From: Polyangiaceae bacterium
Lineage (GTDB): Bacteria > Myxococcota_A > Polyangia > Polyangiales > Polyangiaceae
DNA length: 64,000 nt
Reading direction: 5' to 3'
Assembly: GCA_016715885.1 (NCBI GenBank)
Contig: JADJXL010000025.1
Location: 868,001-932,000 of the forward strand
The notes below the pieces were generated by a model that did no database searches, was not told the DNA's origin, and worked only from the letters and a program-made list of their open reading frames with translations. Shown in pieces: positions 17,878-26,385 of the stretch. Both the position numbers and the translations under genes were made by a program. Each line of letters opens with the position of its first letter. Position 1 is the first letter of the stretch.

Positions 17878-18921
17878 TCATGGCGTATACGGTGGAACCT
17901 TGTTGACCAGCAACACCTCATCCACAGGCGGATCGTTGTTCGTGAAATGAAGGTTGAGTTTGCGCGAGATGACCAGCGCATTTTTGTACGAGTTTGTGCC
18001 CCATGGGCAACAGCGCGGGTCCTTCATCGGCACAACGTGGTGAACCTGCGGTTCCGCGTCGAGCAACCAGGACGGCTCTCCGAGAACATCTGGTTCGGGG
18101 CACAGCTCTGGCTTCCCCTTCTCACAAGGAAACATGAAGCCCGCGAGATCCGAGTGAATCTTATTGTCGCTGTGACTTTTTCGGTTAACTGCAAGCACCC
18201 ACGCCTTTTGGTCGAGGGCCTCGCCCTTGTCGTTGAACATGCCGCTCGGGCGGTCGAACTTATTCCCTGGGCCAACCTGGTTTGGATCGACCAAGTTCCG
18301 ATACGGCCCATTCACCTCCGTGGGCACGCCGTTGACGTCAATGAGTGGCGTTTGTCGCGGTGCAGGCTGGTAATAGATGAAGAGCTTGTTTGCGACATCC
18401 GGGCCGATTTGCAGCGTGTAGTCACCGTTGCCGACCGGCTGACACTCGTATCCTGGGTCGTACGGCGCATTTCCCGATACCTCGCCGATCTTTGCGGCAT
18501 CTTCGCAGGCGTCCTTCAACGGCTTGTAAAAGCAATTGAATGTGTTTGTTACGGACATGTAGCAAGCCGCGCCAAATGCAGCGGTGTACTTGGCGCGCAA
18601 TGCGAGATCCTCATTTGGATTTCCGACGATCGGGATGAGATAACGCATGCACGGATTCTCATTGGTCTCCGGGCATGCGGGCGGCGGATCCGCGCCTGGC
18701 GGGACGGCCGTTCCTTGACTCGGCATGCACCCATCTGGCACTTCCCCACCCTCGGGAATACGCCGTGAACAATCGATCGGCTTTCGGGTAACCAAGGGCT
18801 CAGCGGCGGCAGGGACAAGCTCCGAATCACACTCATTCGGCGTCGCTCCCACACCAGACGCCAACAGCAGCAAGCACAGCATGGCCGAGCGGCGTCTTGG
18901 CATTGCGTGCACGCCAGACAT
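17878..18921 (-). CDS. Secreted protein with C-terminal HNH-like nuclease motif
   Basis: About 347 residues. Several Met codons are possible (18957, 18930, 18921, 18903); the one at 18921 has AAGGGG at a good distance. A signal peptide follows (RRRSAMLCLLLLASGVGA). The mature part is Cys- and Pro-rich. The last 65 residues hold VHHVVPMKDPRCCPWGTNS and then KNALVISRKLNLHFTNNDP, which is the His-His...Asn...His layout of the HNH/treble-clef nuclease toxins. Myxobacteria use such exported proteins in contact- or secretion-dependent killing (the SitA toxins are one case), but no lipobox is visible here. The next gene is a candidate immunity gene. A secreted digestive nuclease is an alternative. 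Confidence 0.6.
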   Translation of the reverse strand: MSGVHAMPRRRSAMLCLLLLASGVGATPNECDSELVPAAAEPLVTRKPIDCSRRIPEGGEVPDGCMPSQGTAVPPGADPPPACPETNENPCMRYLIPIVGNPNEDLALRAKYTAAFGAACYMSVTNTFNCFYKPLKDACEDAAKIGEVSGNAPYDPGYECQPVGNGDYTLQIGPDVANKLFIYYQPAPRQTPLIDVNGVPTEVNGPYRNLVDPNQVGPGNKFDRPSGMFNDKGEALDQKAWVLAVNRKSHSDNKIHSDLAGFMFPCEKGKPELCPEPDVLGEPSWLLDAEPQVHHVVPMKDPRCCPWGTNSYKNALVISRKLNLHFTNNDPPVDEVLLVNKVPPYTP

Positions 18922-19032
18922 TTCTTCCATGCCCCTTCGCGATCCAGCGTTTCTCATCGTTTCGTCGTCCCTTCATTCTGTTGGTCGAGCGAATGAATAT
19001 GCTGGTCTCGTACCGTACACGTGACCGAAGAA

Positions 19033-19220
19033 GAGCTCAACGCCTTATCGGCATCACCGCTGAAATTGGCAAGCGCGCCCGTCCGTTGACACGACCGCGC
19101 GACCAGCCAGTGCTCAACGCCTTATCGGCATCACCGCTGAAATTGGTGGTTTGATTGTCGAGCAAATAGACGCGACGCCCGACGTGCTCAACGCCTCATC
19201 GGCATCACCGCTGAAATCGC
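19033..19220. CRISPR. CRISPR mini-array 1 (three 37-bp repeats)
   Basis: Repeats lie at 19033-19069, 19110-19146 and 19184-19220, separated by two unique spacers of 40 and 37 bases. The core is CTCAACGCCTTATCGGCATC followed by ACCGCTGAAATTGG. The first copy differs from the consensus at one base and the third at three (TCATC for TTATC, and a changed end), so the array is worn at its right end. The same repeat makes up array 2, 2.4 kb away. There is no leader-like AT-rich sequence beside it. It lies between the HNH-like toxin gene and a Cys-rich lipoprotein gene. Confidence 0.85.
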
Positions 19221-19275
19221 AGCCGGATTGATGATTGTCGAGCTGCTCCTCGTTTGTCGAGTTTCACGAGCTTAC

Positions 19276-20433
19276 TCATTGGCAGCAATACACGCGCGGG
19301 TTGACCGCCTTTATCTCTCCAACCGGCTTTCCGCCGACCGGCAAACACGCCCCCGGTTCGTTCGTCACCCATTGCGCCGACATTGCGGCGAGCGTGAAGC
19401 CCATCCCCGTGAAATCCAGGCAAACAGTGGCATTCGCGGGGTTGGGTCCCGCTGGCTGCGGCACCCCCGCGCAAATCTCGTCTTGAAACAGCGTGATCGC
19501 CGCTTCGCATTTGCTCCCGGAATGCATGCATTCACAAGGCGAACACGACGGGTCGCCCTCTGCGCCCTCGTAGAAAACTTCACGCGTAGGGAATGCGGCA
19601 GGGCATTTGGGCAAATTGTCTTCGTCCACAGGCAGTTCGTATTGCACACAGTGGCGAAAGCCAGGCGGGGGAGGTTCTGCGCTCGGCACGCACGACTCCC
19701 CAGATGATTTGCATTCACCCCTCGCATTGCCTTGACACGCCTTCGCGTATGTATTGAAATAAATTCCGAATGCCAAGTTCATAGGCGTTGGCGCGAAATA
19801 GGACGTCGGCAGATCCGGCGCAAACTTTGGCGGCTCAGGCGCCGGCGGGTCTTCCGAAGGCACACATGGCGTTGCAGTCGGCGACGTCAGAGCAATCGAT
19901 GAAAAGCTACCAGGAGGAAACAGCGCGGGTGACGTGCATTTCCCATTCCAGTTTTCCGGTGCGGCGTAGTTGTCACTTATGCCGCTCATGCAAAAACTCT
20001 TCGAATCCGCACCGATCGCTTGCGGCAAAATGCATTCGGGAGTGCTGCACGAGCACTCTGCACATCGAATGTCCACCACGAGATCGCCGTACCCCGTGTA
20101 GAAAACGGAGCTTGCGCGCTCGGGACATTCGGGTGCTTCTTCCTCCGCTCCTTTCCAAAGCAGCACGGCATCCTTCGTAAAATCGGACGTGCCCATGGAA
20201 ATACATTTCCCCTCGCATTCAACCGATTGCGGTGACATCGTTCCGGCGTCGGGCGAGCACTCTGGTAGCCCAGGGACTTCCGCGTCAGGACAAATGAAGT
20301 ATGCGCCGTCCGTGGTAAAGCCGCTGCATCCATTGACGACCCCCGCGCCCAGCAGGAGCCCCATGACGAGAATACCGGCTGAGGTAATATCCCAACGCTT
20401 GGCTAGCATGACCTGATCGATCCTTTCCACCAT
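19276..20433 (-). CDS. Cys-rich predicted lipoprotein
   Basis: 385 residues. The N-terminus has a hydrophobic stretch ILVMGLLLGAGVVNGCSG that ends in a plausible lipobox (VVNGC). The mature chain holds more than 20 Cys in pairs such as CSGFTTDGAYFICPD, IRCAECSCSTPEC and CSPCECMHSGSKC, which suggests many disulfides in the periplasm or on the surface. No enzymatic motif was recognised. It sits between the two CRISPR mini-arrays and is followed, 7 bases upstream on the same strand, by another exported protein gene, so the two may be co-transcribed. Proteins of this kind are common and poorly described in myxobacteria. Confidence 0.7.
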   Translation of the reverse strand: MVERIDQVMLAKRWDITSAGILVMGLLLGAGVVNGCSGFTTDGAYFICPDAEVPGLPECSPDAGTMSPQSVECEGKCISMGTSDFTKDAVLLWKGAEEEAPECPERASSVFYTGYGDLVVDIRCAECSCSTPECILPQAIGADSKSFCMSGISDNYAAPENWNGKCTSPALFPPGSFSSIALTSPTATPCVPSEDPPAPEPPKFAPDLPTSYFAPTPMNLAFGIYFNTYAKACQGNARGECKSSGESCVPSAEPPPPGFRHCVQYELPVDEDNLPKCPAAFPTREVFYEGAEGDPSCSPCECMHSGSKCEAAITLFQDEICAGVPQPAGPNPANATVCLDFTGMGFTLAAMSAQWVTNEPGACLPVGGKPVGEIKAVNPRVYCCQ

Positions 20434-20440
20434 CTGCCTG

Positions 20441-21493
20441 TCAAGGCTTGATTTCCAATCCCACCGAGAACGACATCAAAAATTGATGACCGGTCCAAAT
20501 GGGAACCGTTTGGCGCGATTGCCGGGCCAGATACACGACGTCACTCGACAACACCATGACGTCGGCGCTGGCACGTAAACCCAGACTCCTGTTGAAATCG
20601 TATAATGCATTCATTCCAAACCCGAAGCCTGGAACGACCTGCGCAACGCTCTCGATGTCCTGATTTCCGGCAAAGATGGGGTCTATCACGTTCAGGCCCA
20701 ATATCGCGCACGTACTGAACCATCGCGCATGTGCGCAGGGTCCGGCGATTCCGCTGAACGCAAACGCATCGATTTCCCGGCCCTCGAGCGGTCGATAGGC
20801 GTATGCCGCTCGCGCGCCCCCCATGAGCGAAAGCGTTCCAAACCGGTACATCCCCACGAGTGACACGCCGAATGCAGGTGACTCGGATGCACCGATCATC
20901 ATCATCGGCCCGATGGTCAGACTCGAACTGTGCTCCGCTCCGCCAGTGGACGCCGGAGCGGGCGTGACTGGCTCACTGGACGCGACGTTCGAGCTCGCGG
21001 CTGCTGCCGGTTTTTCCGGCGCATCCTCGATGCTCGGCAAGGTTTTTTCGGGCGCATCATTGGGTTGCGGCGTGAGTTTTTCCGGCTCGTATTCGGTCTC
21101 TGGTGGTATCGTCGTTCGCAATAGGTTCGCTGAATCGAACGCCGCCCAATAGAGGATCTTGAAGCACTCTTCGATGGGCGAGTACGTCTGCGATTCGCCC
21201 CCCACCTTGACCCCATCGGGATCCAGGACGGACACCTCGACCAGCTTGCCTCCATCCGCGAGCCGCTTGATGGTCACGACGAGTTTTCGCTCTGCGGTCG
21301 GATTTAGCGAGGGGATCGTGATCCAGTTCGTGATGATGCCATAAAATGCGTCGTACTCGTTGCACTTCGGTAAGCCTGGCGAAGCGCTGAACTCGACCCG
21401 GTGCGGCGGGACGTCGACCTGCTCAGCGTCCGCCGATCCTGCCCACAAAAGCGCGACGCTGAGGCACACCGTCGGAACGAGGAAACGAGGCAT
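20441..21493 (-). CDS. Exported protein with putative C-terminal beta-barrel
   Basis: 350 residues with a clear signal peptide (LVPTVCLSVALLWAGSADA). The N-terminal 120 residues form a domain with KCNEYDAFYGIITNWITIP and ECFKILYWAAFDSANL. An Ala/Pro/Glu linker follows. The last 150 residues alternate hydrophobic and polar positions (VSLVGMYRFGTLSLMGGARA, HQFLMSFSVGLEIKP), as in small outer-membrane barrels. The family is not known. It is the promoter-proximal gene of a likely pair with the Cys-rich lipoprotein and lies 110 bases from CRISPR array 2. Confidence 0.7.
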   Translation of the reverse strand: MPRFLVPTVCLSVALLWAGSADAEQVDVPPHRVEFSASPGLPKCNEYDAFYGIITNWITIPSLNPTAERKLVVTIKRLADGGKLVEVSVLDPDGVKVGGESQTYSPIEECFKILYWAAFDSANLLRTTIPPETEYEPEKLTPQPNDAPEKTLPSIEDAPEKPAAAASSNVASSEPVTPAPASTGGAEHSSSLTIGPMMMIGASESPAFGVSLVGMYRFGTLSLMGGARAAYAYRPLEGREIDAFAFSGIAGPCAHARWFSTCAILGLNVIDPIFAGNQDIESVAQVVPGFGFGMNALYDFNRSLGLRASADVMVLSSDVVYLARQSRQTVPIWTGHQFLMSFSVGLEIKP

Positions 21494-21602
21494 GTTCCTC
21501 TCTTACTACGAACGGACAAACGCACACAAGAAAAATGGGGGCGAGACGAACCATGCCGACAAACCTTGGTGCGAGCCGCCGCCGTGCGTCATGGGGTCGT
21601 GC

Positions 21603-21783
21603 GTGCTCAACGCCTTATCGGCATCACCGCTGAAATTGGGAAGGAGGAGCGAAAGCGGCTTTGGCGTCTTTTCGTGCTCAACGCCTTATCGGCATCACCG
21701 CTGAAATTGGCGGTGCACGCCTCGCACGGCAAGGCTCGCGAAAGTGGTGCTCAACGCCTTATCGGCATCACCGCTGAAATTGG
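21603..21783. CRISPR. CRISPR mini-array 2 (three identical 37-bp repeats)
   Basis: Three perfect copies at 21603-21639, 21674-21710 and 21747-21783 with spacers of 34 and 36 bases. The repeat starts GTGCTCAACG, contains GCC-TTATC-GGC (a short stem) and ends GAAATTGG. Reverse-complemented, it ends GTTGAGCAC, a sensible 5' handle for crRNA if transcription runs leftwards from the cas2 side. The 285 bases between this array and cas2 would then be the leader, although they also hold a short open frame. Array 1 carries the same repeat, so both were served by one system. Confidence 0.93.
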
Positions 21784-21913
21784 CCACCCCCCGCTATCCA
21801 TGCGGAATCACTGCGAAACTCAGAGGCCATAACAAGCACCTCCCAAGCTCCCCTCCGCTGAACGCGAGCCGCAACCAGCACCACCTCGACAAGCCCACGA
21901 TCCACCGCGTTTC

Positions 21914-22066
21914 TCATCGATCATGCACCTCCCAACCACCTCTCGTCATGTCAAACACCAAGGAGATCACACACTTGCCATCTTCCACAAGCACCTGCAG
22001 CCCCCAGCCATCGCCGACGACCACAGGTGCTTGATCCGCGCGCGCATGCGTCTCGGACAACTCCAC
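21914..22066 (-). CDS. Small ORF directly after cas2
   Basis: 50 codons from a GTG at 22066, two bases after the cas2 stop. The translation ELSETHARADQAPVVVGDGW then LQVLVEDGKCVISLVFDMTR and GGWEVHDR looks like real protein: alternating hydrophobic strands and no bias toward Arg/Ser runs as in shadow frames. It may be a coupled small protein of the cas operon or the tail of a lost gene. It occupies what would be the leader of array 2. No family is recognised. Confidence 0.45.
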   Translation of the reverse strand: MELSETHARADQAPVVVGDGWGLQVLVEDGKCVISLVFDMTRGGWEVHDR

Positions 22067-22068
22067 CC

Positions 22069-22362
22069 CTACACGATCCGCACCGGCGCGTCATCCTCCT
22101 CCCACGACTCCGGCCGATTCCGCGCCACCATCCGCCCAATGCACGAATTGCACAACGGCACGAACAACAAACTGTCCTCCACTTCGAGCTGCCTCTCCAT
22201 CTCCCACCTCAGTTGCTCCAATTGCCGCACCGACAACCAACACCGATACACCGACAATTGAACCCGCGTCCCATACCCACGCACCACCTGGTACGCCTTG
22301 CGCCACCTCTTCGGATCCCGAATGTCGTACGACACCAAATACCACCCCTTCGCTTCGCTCAT
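22069..22362 (-). CDS. cas2: CRISPR-associated endoribonuclease Cas2
   Basis: 97 residues with the Cas2 ferredoxin fold signature: WYLVSYDIRDPKRWRKAYQV at the start (the conserved Asp follows the first strand), then GTRVQLSVYRCWLS and SLLFVPLCNSC. Cas2 bridges two Cas1 dimers in the complex that inserts new spacers. It lies 41 bases downstream of the cas4-cas1 gene on the same strand and is intact. Array 2 follows about 290 bases downstream. The length is normal. Confidence 0.92.
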   Translation of the reverse strand: MSEAKGWYLVSYDIRDPKRWRKAYQVVRGYGTRVQLSVYRCWLSVRQLEQLRWEMERQLEVEDSLLFVPLCNSCIGRMVARNRPESWEEDDAPVRIV

Positions 22363-22403
22363 TTTTCAACCCCCACCCTCTTGACATTCCCCACCCCTTG
22401 TGC

Positions 22404-24048
22404 TCAGCGCAGCCGAAACCGAGCAAACAACCCAGGCGCACCCGTCCACTCCTTCTCCAAAAGCCGCGCTTCGAGCTCGATCATGCGCCCGTACGACAAC
22501 GAGTACCCCACCACCGAATGCTTCCACTCCTCCGCGCGACGCCGCTCGTAGACCTCGACGAGCTTCCGCTTCCCCTCCTTGCTCAGCCAAACCCGCGGCC
22601 CCGTGACCACGAAATCCGCGTCCGGATCCCATTGCCCTCGCCCGAGCGATCCCAGCACCGCCATGTCCACCATCGGCACCCGAAACAGCTCCATCATGTC
22701 GAGCGCCAACGGCGGCGCCGCACTACGCGGCCGATGATAAAAACCAAGCGCCGGCTCGAGCCCCACCGCATGCAATGCCGTCGTCACGTCGGTCAAGAGC
22801 AGCGCGTAGCCGAATCCGAGCAACGCACTCACGCGATCACGTGGCGGGCGACGCGTACGCCCCTCGTAACGAAGCCGCTCGTCCACATCACCAAGCAAGT
22901 GTTTCCATGTCGAAAGCTGCCGCCCCTTCACCTTCGTACCCGAGCAGCTCTTCGATCGTCGCCGTCTCCTGCGCTCGCTGCACACCACGACGCATCGATG
23001 CGATCGCTCGATCGACATCCGCATGCCGCTCGCCCTCGCCACGCGTCGCACGAAGCACGAATCGCAATTGCCCTTCGAGCTTCGCAGCTACGAGACGCCG
23101 CGCCAAACCCAGCGCGAATGCTTCGTCCGACAACGCGCGATATTGCCGCACGCGACGCTGCACCATCGGACCCGCCGCGCTCATCGATCCAATGAATCGC
23201 CCTCCCGTCGTCACCCACGACACACCTACGTCTCGCTCCGCGCACAAGTGCAGCGCTTGCGTCGTGATCTGCGCACCACCATGCACCACCACGTGCCTCG
23301 TTCGTCGCGATGGAACCCGAGATTCGTCGCCTTCCCGTGACGTCACCACGAGCTCCTCCGCGCTACGCCCCACGCGCGCTCCATGCGTCATCACATGCAG
23401 CGCTTGCCGATCGTCGTCCTTCGACACGAGCCTCGTAGCCTCGTGCGTTTCATCCTTTGCCAGTCGCTCTTCTTCCGGCAAACACACCGGCGCCAGCGAA
23501 CAGCGCCCACACAGTCGTTCATTCGATGTCACCGGCGGGCGCTCGATGTGCGCACGCAACTCGCGCGCACGCACGATGGCAGCTCGCACATCCGCACGCA
23601 GCGCTTCATCGATGGGCACGCGCACCGTCACGTTGTCTGCGTGATATCGAAGCCGCCCCTCGGGAATCGACTCGCTCGAAGCTTCCTCGAGCAGCATCGC
23701 ATACGCGCCGATTTGAAGGCGATCCGACGGCCAAGCCGAAGCGTGTTCGTCGCCCTCGCGGCGCGATCTTCCGCGCTTGTGCTCGTACGGCAGCCAGCGG
23801 CCATCTCGCCGCCGCATCGCATCCACTTCGCCGTGCAATCCAAGCGTTTCGCTCTCCAGGACGAACCGTTGTGACGGCCCGTCGGCTTCCTCTTTATCGA
23901 TCTCCTCGTGAAGCGTGCGACCTGCAAAGACGCGAGCATCTGCGACGCGAATTTCTTCGACTTCTTCCAAGTAAAAGAGTCGCTCGCAGTATTCGAGCGC
24001 GTGAAGCGACATCACGCGCAAACTCGCTTCGTGTCCGGATGCACCCAT
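22404..24048 (-). pseudogene. cas4-cas1: Cas4-Cas1 fusion, broken by one frameshift
   Basis: From ATG 24048 the first frame reads a Cas4 domain (YCERLFYLEEVEEIR with the first Cys, LHGEVDAM and WLPYEHKRG of the nuclease core, CGRCSLAPVC closing the Fe-S site), then most of Cas1 down to LLGYEGEGAAA, where it falls out of frame. The rest, WKHLLGDVDERLRYEG to GFYHRPRSAAPPLALDMMEL, lies one frame over and runs to 22404. The catalytic Glu, His (GFYH) and Asp (LALDMM) are all present but split over the two frames. One extra base in the AAA/TTT at about 22913-22915 accounts for the break, and the total length is 3n+1. About 547 residues if repaired. Cas4-1 fusions occur in Dev-type and several other CRISPR types. 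Confidence 0.88.
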
Positions 24049-24229
24049 GACGACAAACCTCCCCCTTTGGAATTTCCGAGCGAACGTGGCATCGCCCGCG
24101 TGCTCGGTTTTCCGGACCGTACCTGACAAACTCGATGGCGCCAACTTCGTGCTAGCCGCCCGATTCCACCGTCCGCCCGCACGAAATGCCCCCGCGCGCC
24201 GTTGCATGTGCATTTCTGCCGCTTCGTCT

Positions 24230-24400
24230 CGGGCGCCACGCGTTGCGACCGCACTCGAGACGGTTCACGCAAACGTGCGGTCGTTGCGACACCACTTCCG
24301 GCACTTCGAGACGTGGCCCGTGGCGTTGCGACGGCACTTTGGGCGCTTCGGTCCGGGCTCCGCGGCGTTGCGACGGCATTTCGGCCGACGGCATTGCCCT
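24230..24400. repeat. Degenerate repeats in cas4-cas1 upstream gap
   Basis: The 600-base gap between the cas4-cas1 start and the next gene holds no convincing gene. In it GTTGCGAC recurs at irregular steps (about 24241, 24283, 24326, 24373), followed by CGGCAC/TTT-type words. Read leftwards these give PSQRRGARTEAPKVPSQRHG and a third worn copy, about 17 residues per unit, in a frame without a convincing start. It is a decayed minisatellite; no promoter could be singled out. Confidence 0.45.
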
Positions 24401-24647
24401 TGCAACGCGTTGTGGAGCTTCTGGAGGCGCAGCCATCGCGGCACCGATGCGCGTCCGCCCTATCGAAGCGCCCCAGTGAGATGCGTCGACGTCGCCTGAG
24501 CGAAGCCTACGTCGTCAGCGCTCCCGCAACGGCAATACGTCTCGCTTGGGCCGCTGAAGTCCCCTTCGCAATGCCTTGCATCGACGCTCGAGCGCCCATG
24601 GGTGCCCATGGTGGCATCGTGGCGCTCGATGAACGTGTTTCGATGAA

Positions 24648-25448
24648 TCACCCGGTTGCAGCTCGTCGCAAGAACACGCGTTCCACGAGCGACATCGCAG
24701 TTGTGGGGATTTGGAGCGCGCGCAGGGTCTCTGTGCGAGTACCGCGCCGAGCCGATGCGACAATGGCTGCGTGGTCGTCCGCGGTGATGGCAGAGCCGCG
24801 CTCCATTTCGAGGGCCGAGACGAATGCATCGTCATGTTTTGCAAGAAGGGACGCATCATCCTGGTTCAATCGTGCGCGAATGGCCTCTTGCCAATGCGTG
24901 AAATGCTGTTTCCATGTTGGCGCATCGATGTCATGTTCGGCGAGGATGTCGGGGGATCGTTGTGGATGCAATGCGAGCAGCGCTTCCATGGCAGCGCATT
25001 GTTCGAGGGATATCGGTTCGAATGTTGATTTTACGAGCAAATCAATGGCGGTTGATGCGACGGGTTCGGGGGCGACCGATTGCGATATGGGTGCTGGTGG
25101 AATGGATGATGGGTCCTTGGCGGCTCGAAGCGGCGGACGTGCAGGCGCGAGCATTTCTGAGCCGAGCATGGGTGGCGGTGGAATCGAAGACGGCGCGTGC
25201 GGAATGACGGCGTCGAGCCATGCGGGAGGGAGCACGTCCGTTGGAATGAGCATGATGCCCGCGGGAATGGGCACGGGGTACTCATGCCTGGGTGGAGGCA
25301 GGGGCATGGTCGGCGCGGCATTCCAATAGGGAGCTGCGGGGATCCATTCGGATTCGGCGGGTTCGTCGTAGTCTTCGGGCGGCAATAGGGTATCGTGATC
25401 GGCGGCCGACGTGGGCACGATGAGCGCGGGAGGGAGCGGGGTGGCCAT
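24648..25448 (-). CDS. Proline-rich hypothetical protein of the T6SS cassette
   Basis: 266 residues from ATG 25448. The N-terminal half is Pro/Ala-rich and disordered-looking (PPLRAAKDPSSIPPAPISQS). The C-terminal half is helical with many acidic and Gln residues (TWKQHFTHWQEAIRARLNQD). There is no signal peptide. Similar proteins with a low-complexity front and a helical back sit beside VgrG/DUF2169 genes in myxobacterial T6SS clusters, but the role is unknown. It follows the immunity gene by 14 bases and ends the leftward cassette. Confidence 0.55.
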   Translation of the reverse strand: MATPLPPALIVPTSAADHDTLLPPEDYDEPAESEWIPAAPYWNAAPTMPLPPPRHEYPVPIPAGIMLIPTDVLPPAWLDAVIPHAPSSIPPPPMLGSEMLAPARPPLRAAKDPSSIPPAPISQSVAPEPVASTAIDLLVKSTFEPISLEQCAAMEALLALHPQRSPDILAEHDIDAPTWKQHFTHWQEAIRARLNQDDASLLAKHDDAFVSALEMERGSAITADDHAAIVASARRGTRTETLRALQIPTTAMSLVERVFLRRAATG

Positions 25449-25462
25449 GACGAGGTATCCTT

Positions 25463-26371
25463 TCAAGATTGCGGTTTGCCCAGAATGATGGCTTTGCGCT
25501 CAGGGGTCCAGAAGTCGGGTTCGTCGGAGAGGGTGATTTTGTTATCGGTGCGGGTGAGGAGGGGGGGCGCTTGGACGTTCCATTCGGGGTACCATTCGAG
25601 CGTCGCATCGCCAGCATATTGATCGAGCGCCCAGCGCGTAATGGCCACGAGTTTGGCCAGACCGGCGTCGTACGAGAGGACGTCGATTTCGAACGTGACG
25701 ACCAACTGTGGCCCCATGCTGCCATGGTCCGTCCCCGAACTCGTGGGTGAATCGTAGTTGTAAGGTTCGACAATGAGCCCCTCGCCAATGGCGCTTTCGG
25801 GGCACTCATGACGTGGCAGAAGTTGAAATTTCGCAATGATTCGGCCTAGAATAATCGCGGGATTCACGGTGCGGTCGTTCATGCAAATGGTTAGGCTGTA
25901 GTTGACGCTCGCCTTACGATATTCGTACGGCAATGTAATCAACGTCTGCAGAACAGCGTCGTGCTGCCAGAAATCTGCGTCGACGAGCACGACACGTCCA
26001 TGCGACCTGAACAGTCGAATGCGGTGTGCTTCATCAAAGGAGAATTTGGCGTCCACCTCATAATGCGCAAGCACCCAGTTCACTATACGGACCATCCGTC
26101 GAGCACTCTCCTCGTGGTCCCCTTGCAAGCAGAATCCAATGAAGATTCCTCTGTACGGAAATCCCAGAGCTTTGCGCAACTCAACCTGGTGGCGCTCCGC
26201 GAGATCGTCCTCGTCCCAGTCTGGCAATACCGTCAGGATGAGCCCATTGGGATTACCAAACCAACTTCCATCGTCCACTTCTGAAAATGCTTCGGTGAGA
26301 GCCTTACGAATAGCCGCATGATCGAGTTGCTCGTTTCGTTGGTTGATGCGAAGGGTGTATTCGATTGCCAT
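25463..26371 (-). CDS. SitI3-like immunity protein with duplicated domain
   Basis: 302 residues starting MAIEYTLRINQRNEQLDHAA. It contains two copies of the same module. The first has VRIVNWVLAHYEVDAKFSFD and, 25 residues on, VDADFWQHD. The second has VAITRWALDQYAGDATLEWY and, at the same distance, LSDEPDFWTPE. The pattern resembles SitI3, the immunity protein for a Myxococcus toxin, though here doubled. It lies 14 bases after the CdiA-CT effector gene, the expected position for its antidote. The likely job is to bind and block the effector's nuclease domain in the cytoplasm. Confidence 0.6.
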   Translation of the reverse strand: MAIEYTLRINQRNEQLDHAAIRKALTEAFSEVDDGSWFGNPNGLILTVLPDWDEDDLAERHQVELRKALGFPYRGIFIGFCLQGDHEESARRMVRIVNWVLAHYEVDAKFSFDEAHRIRLFRSHGRVVLVDADFWQHDAVLQTLITLPYEYRKASVNYSLTICMNDRTVNPAIILGRIIAKFQLLPRHECPESAIGEGLIVEPYNYDSPTSSGTDHGSMGPQLVVTFEIDVLSYDAGLAKLVAITRWALDQYAGDATLEWYPEWNVQAPPLLTRTDNKITLSDEPDFWTPERKAIILGKPQS

Positions 26372-26385
26372 TTGAAATCCTTTCT

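Noticed and set aside
24202..25329. Plus-strand frame (375 codons) over the cas4-1 upstream gap and the Pro-rich T6SS gene
   Set aside because: Composition is that of an antisense shadow (Ala/Arg/Ser/Met runs), and the minus-strand gene fits the cassette spacing.
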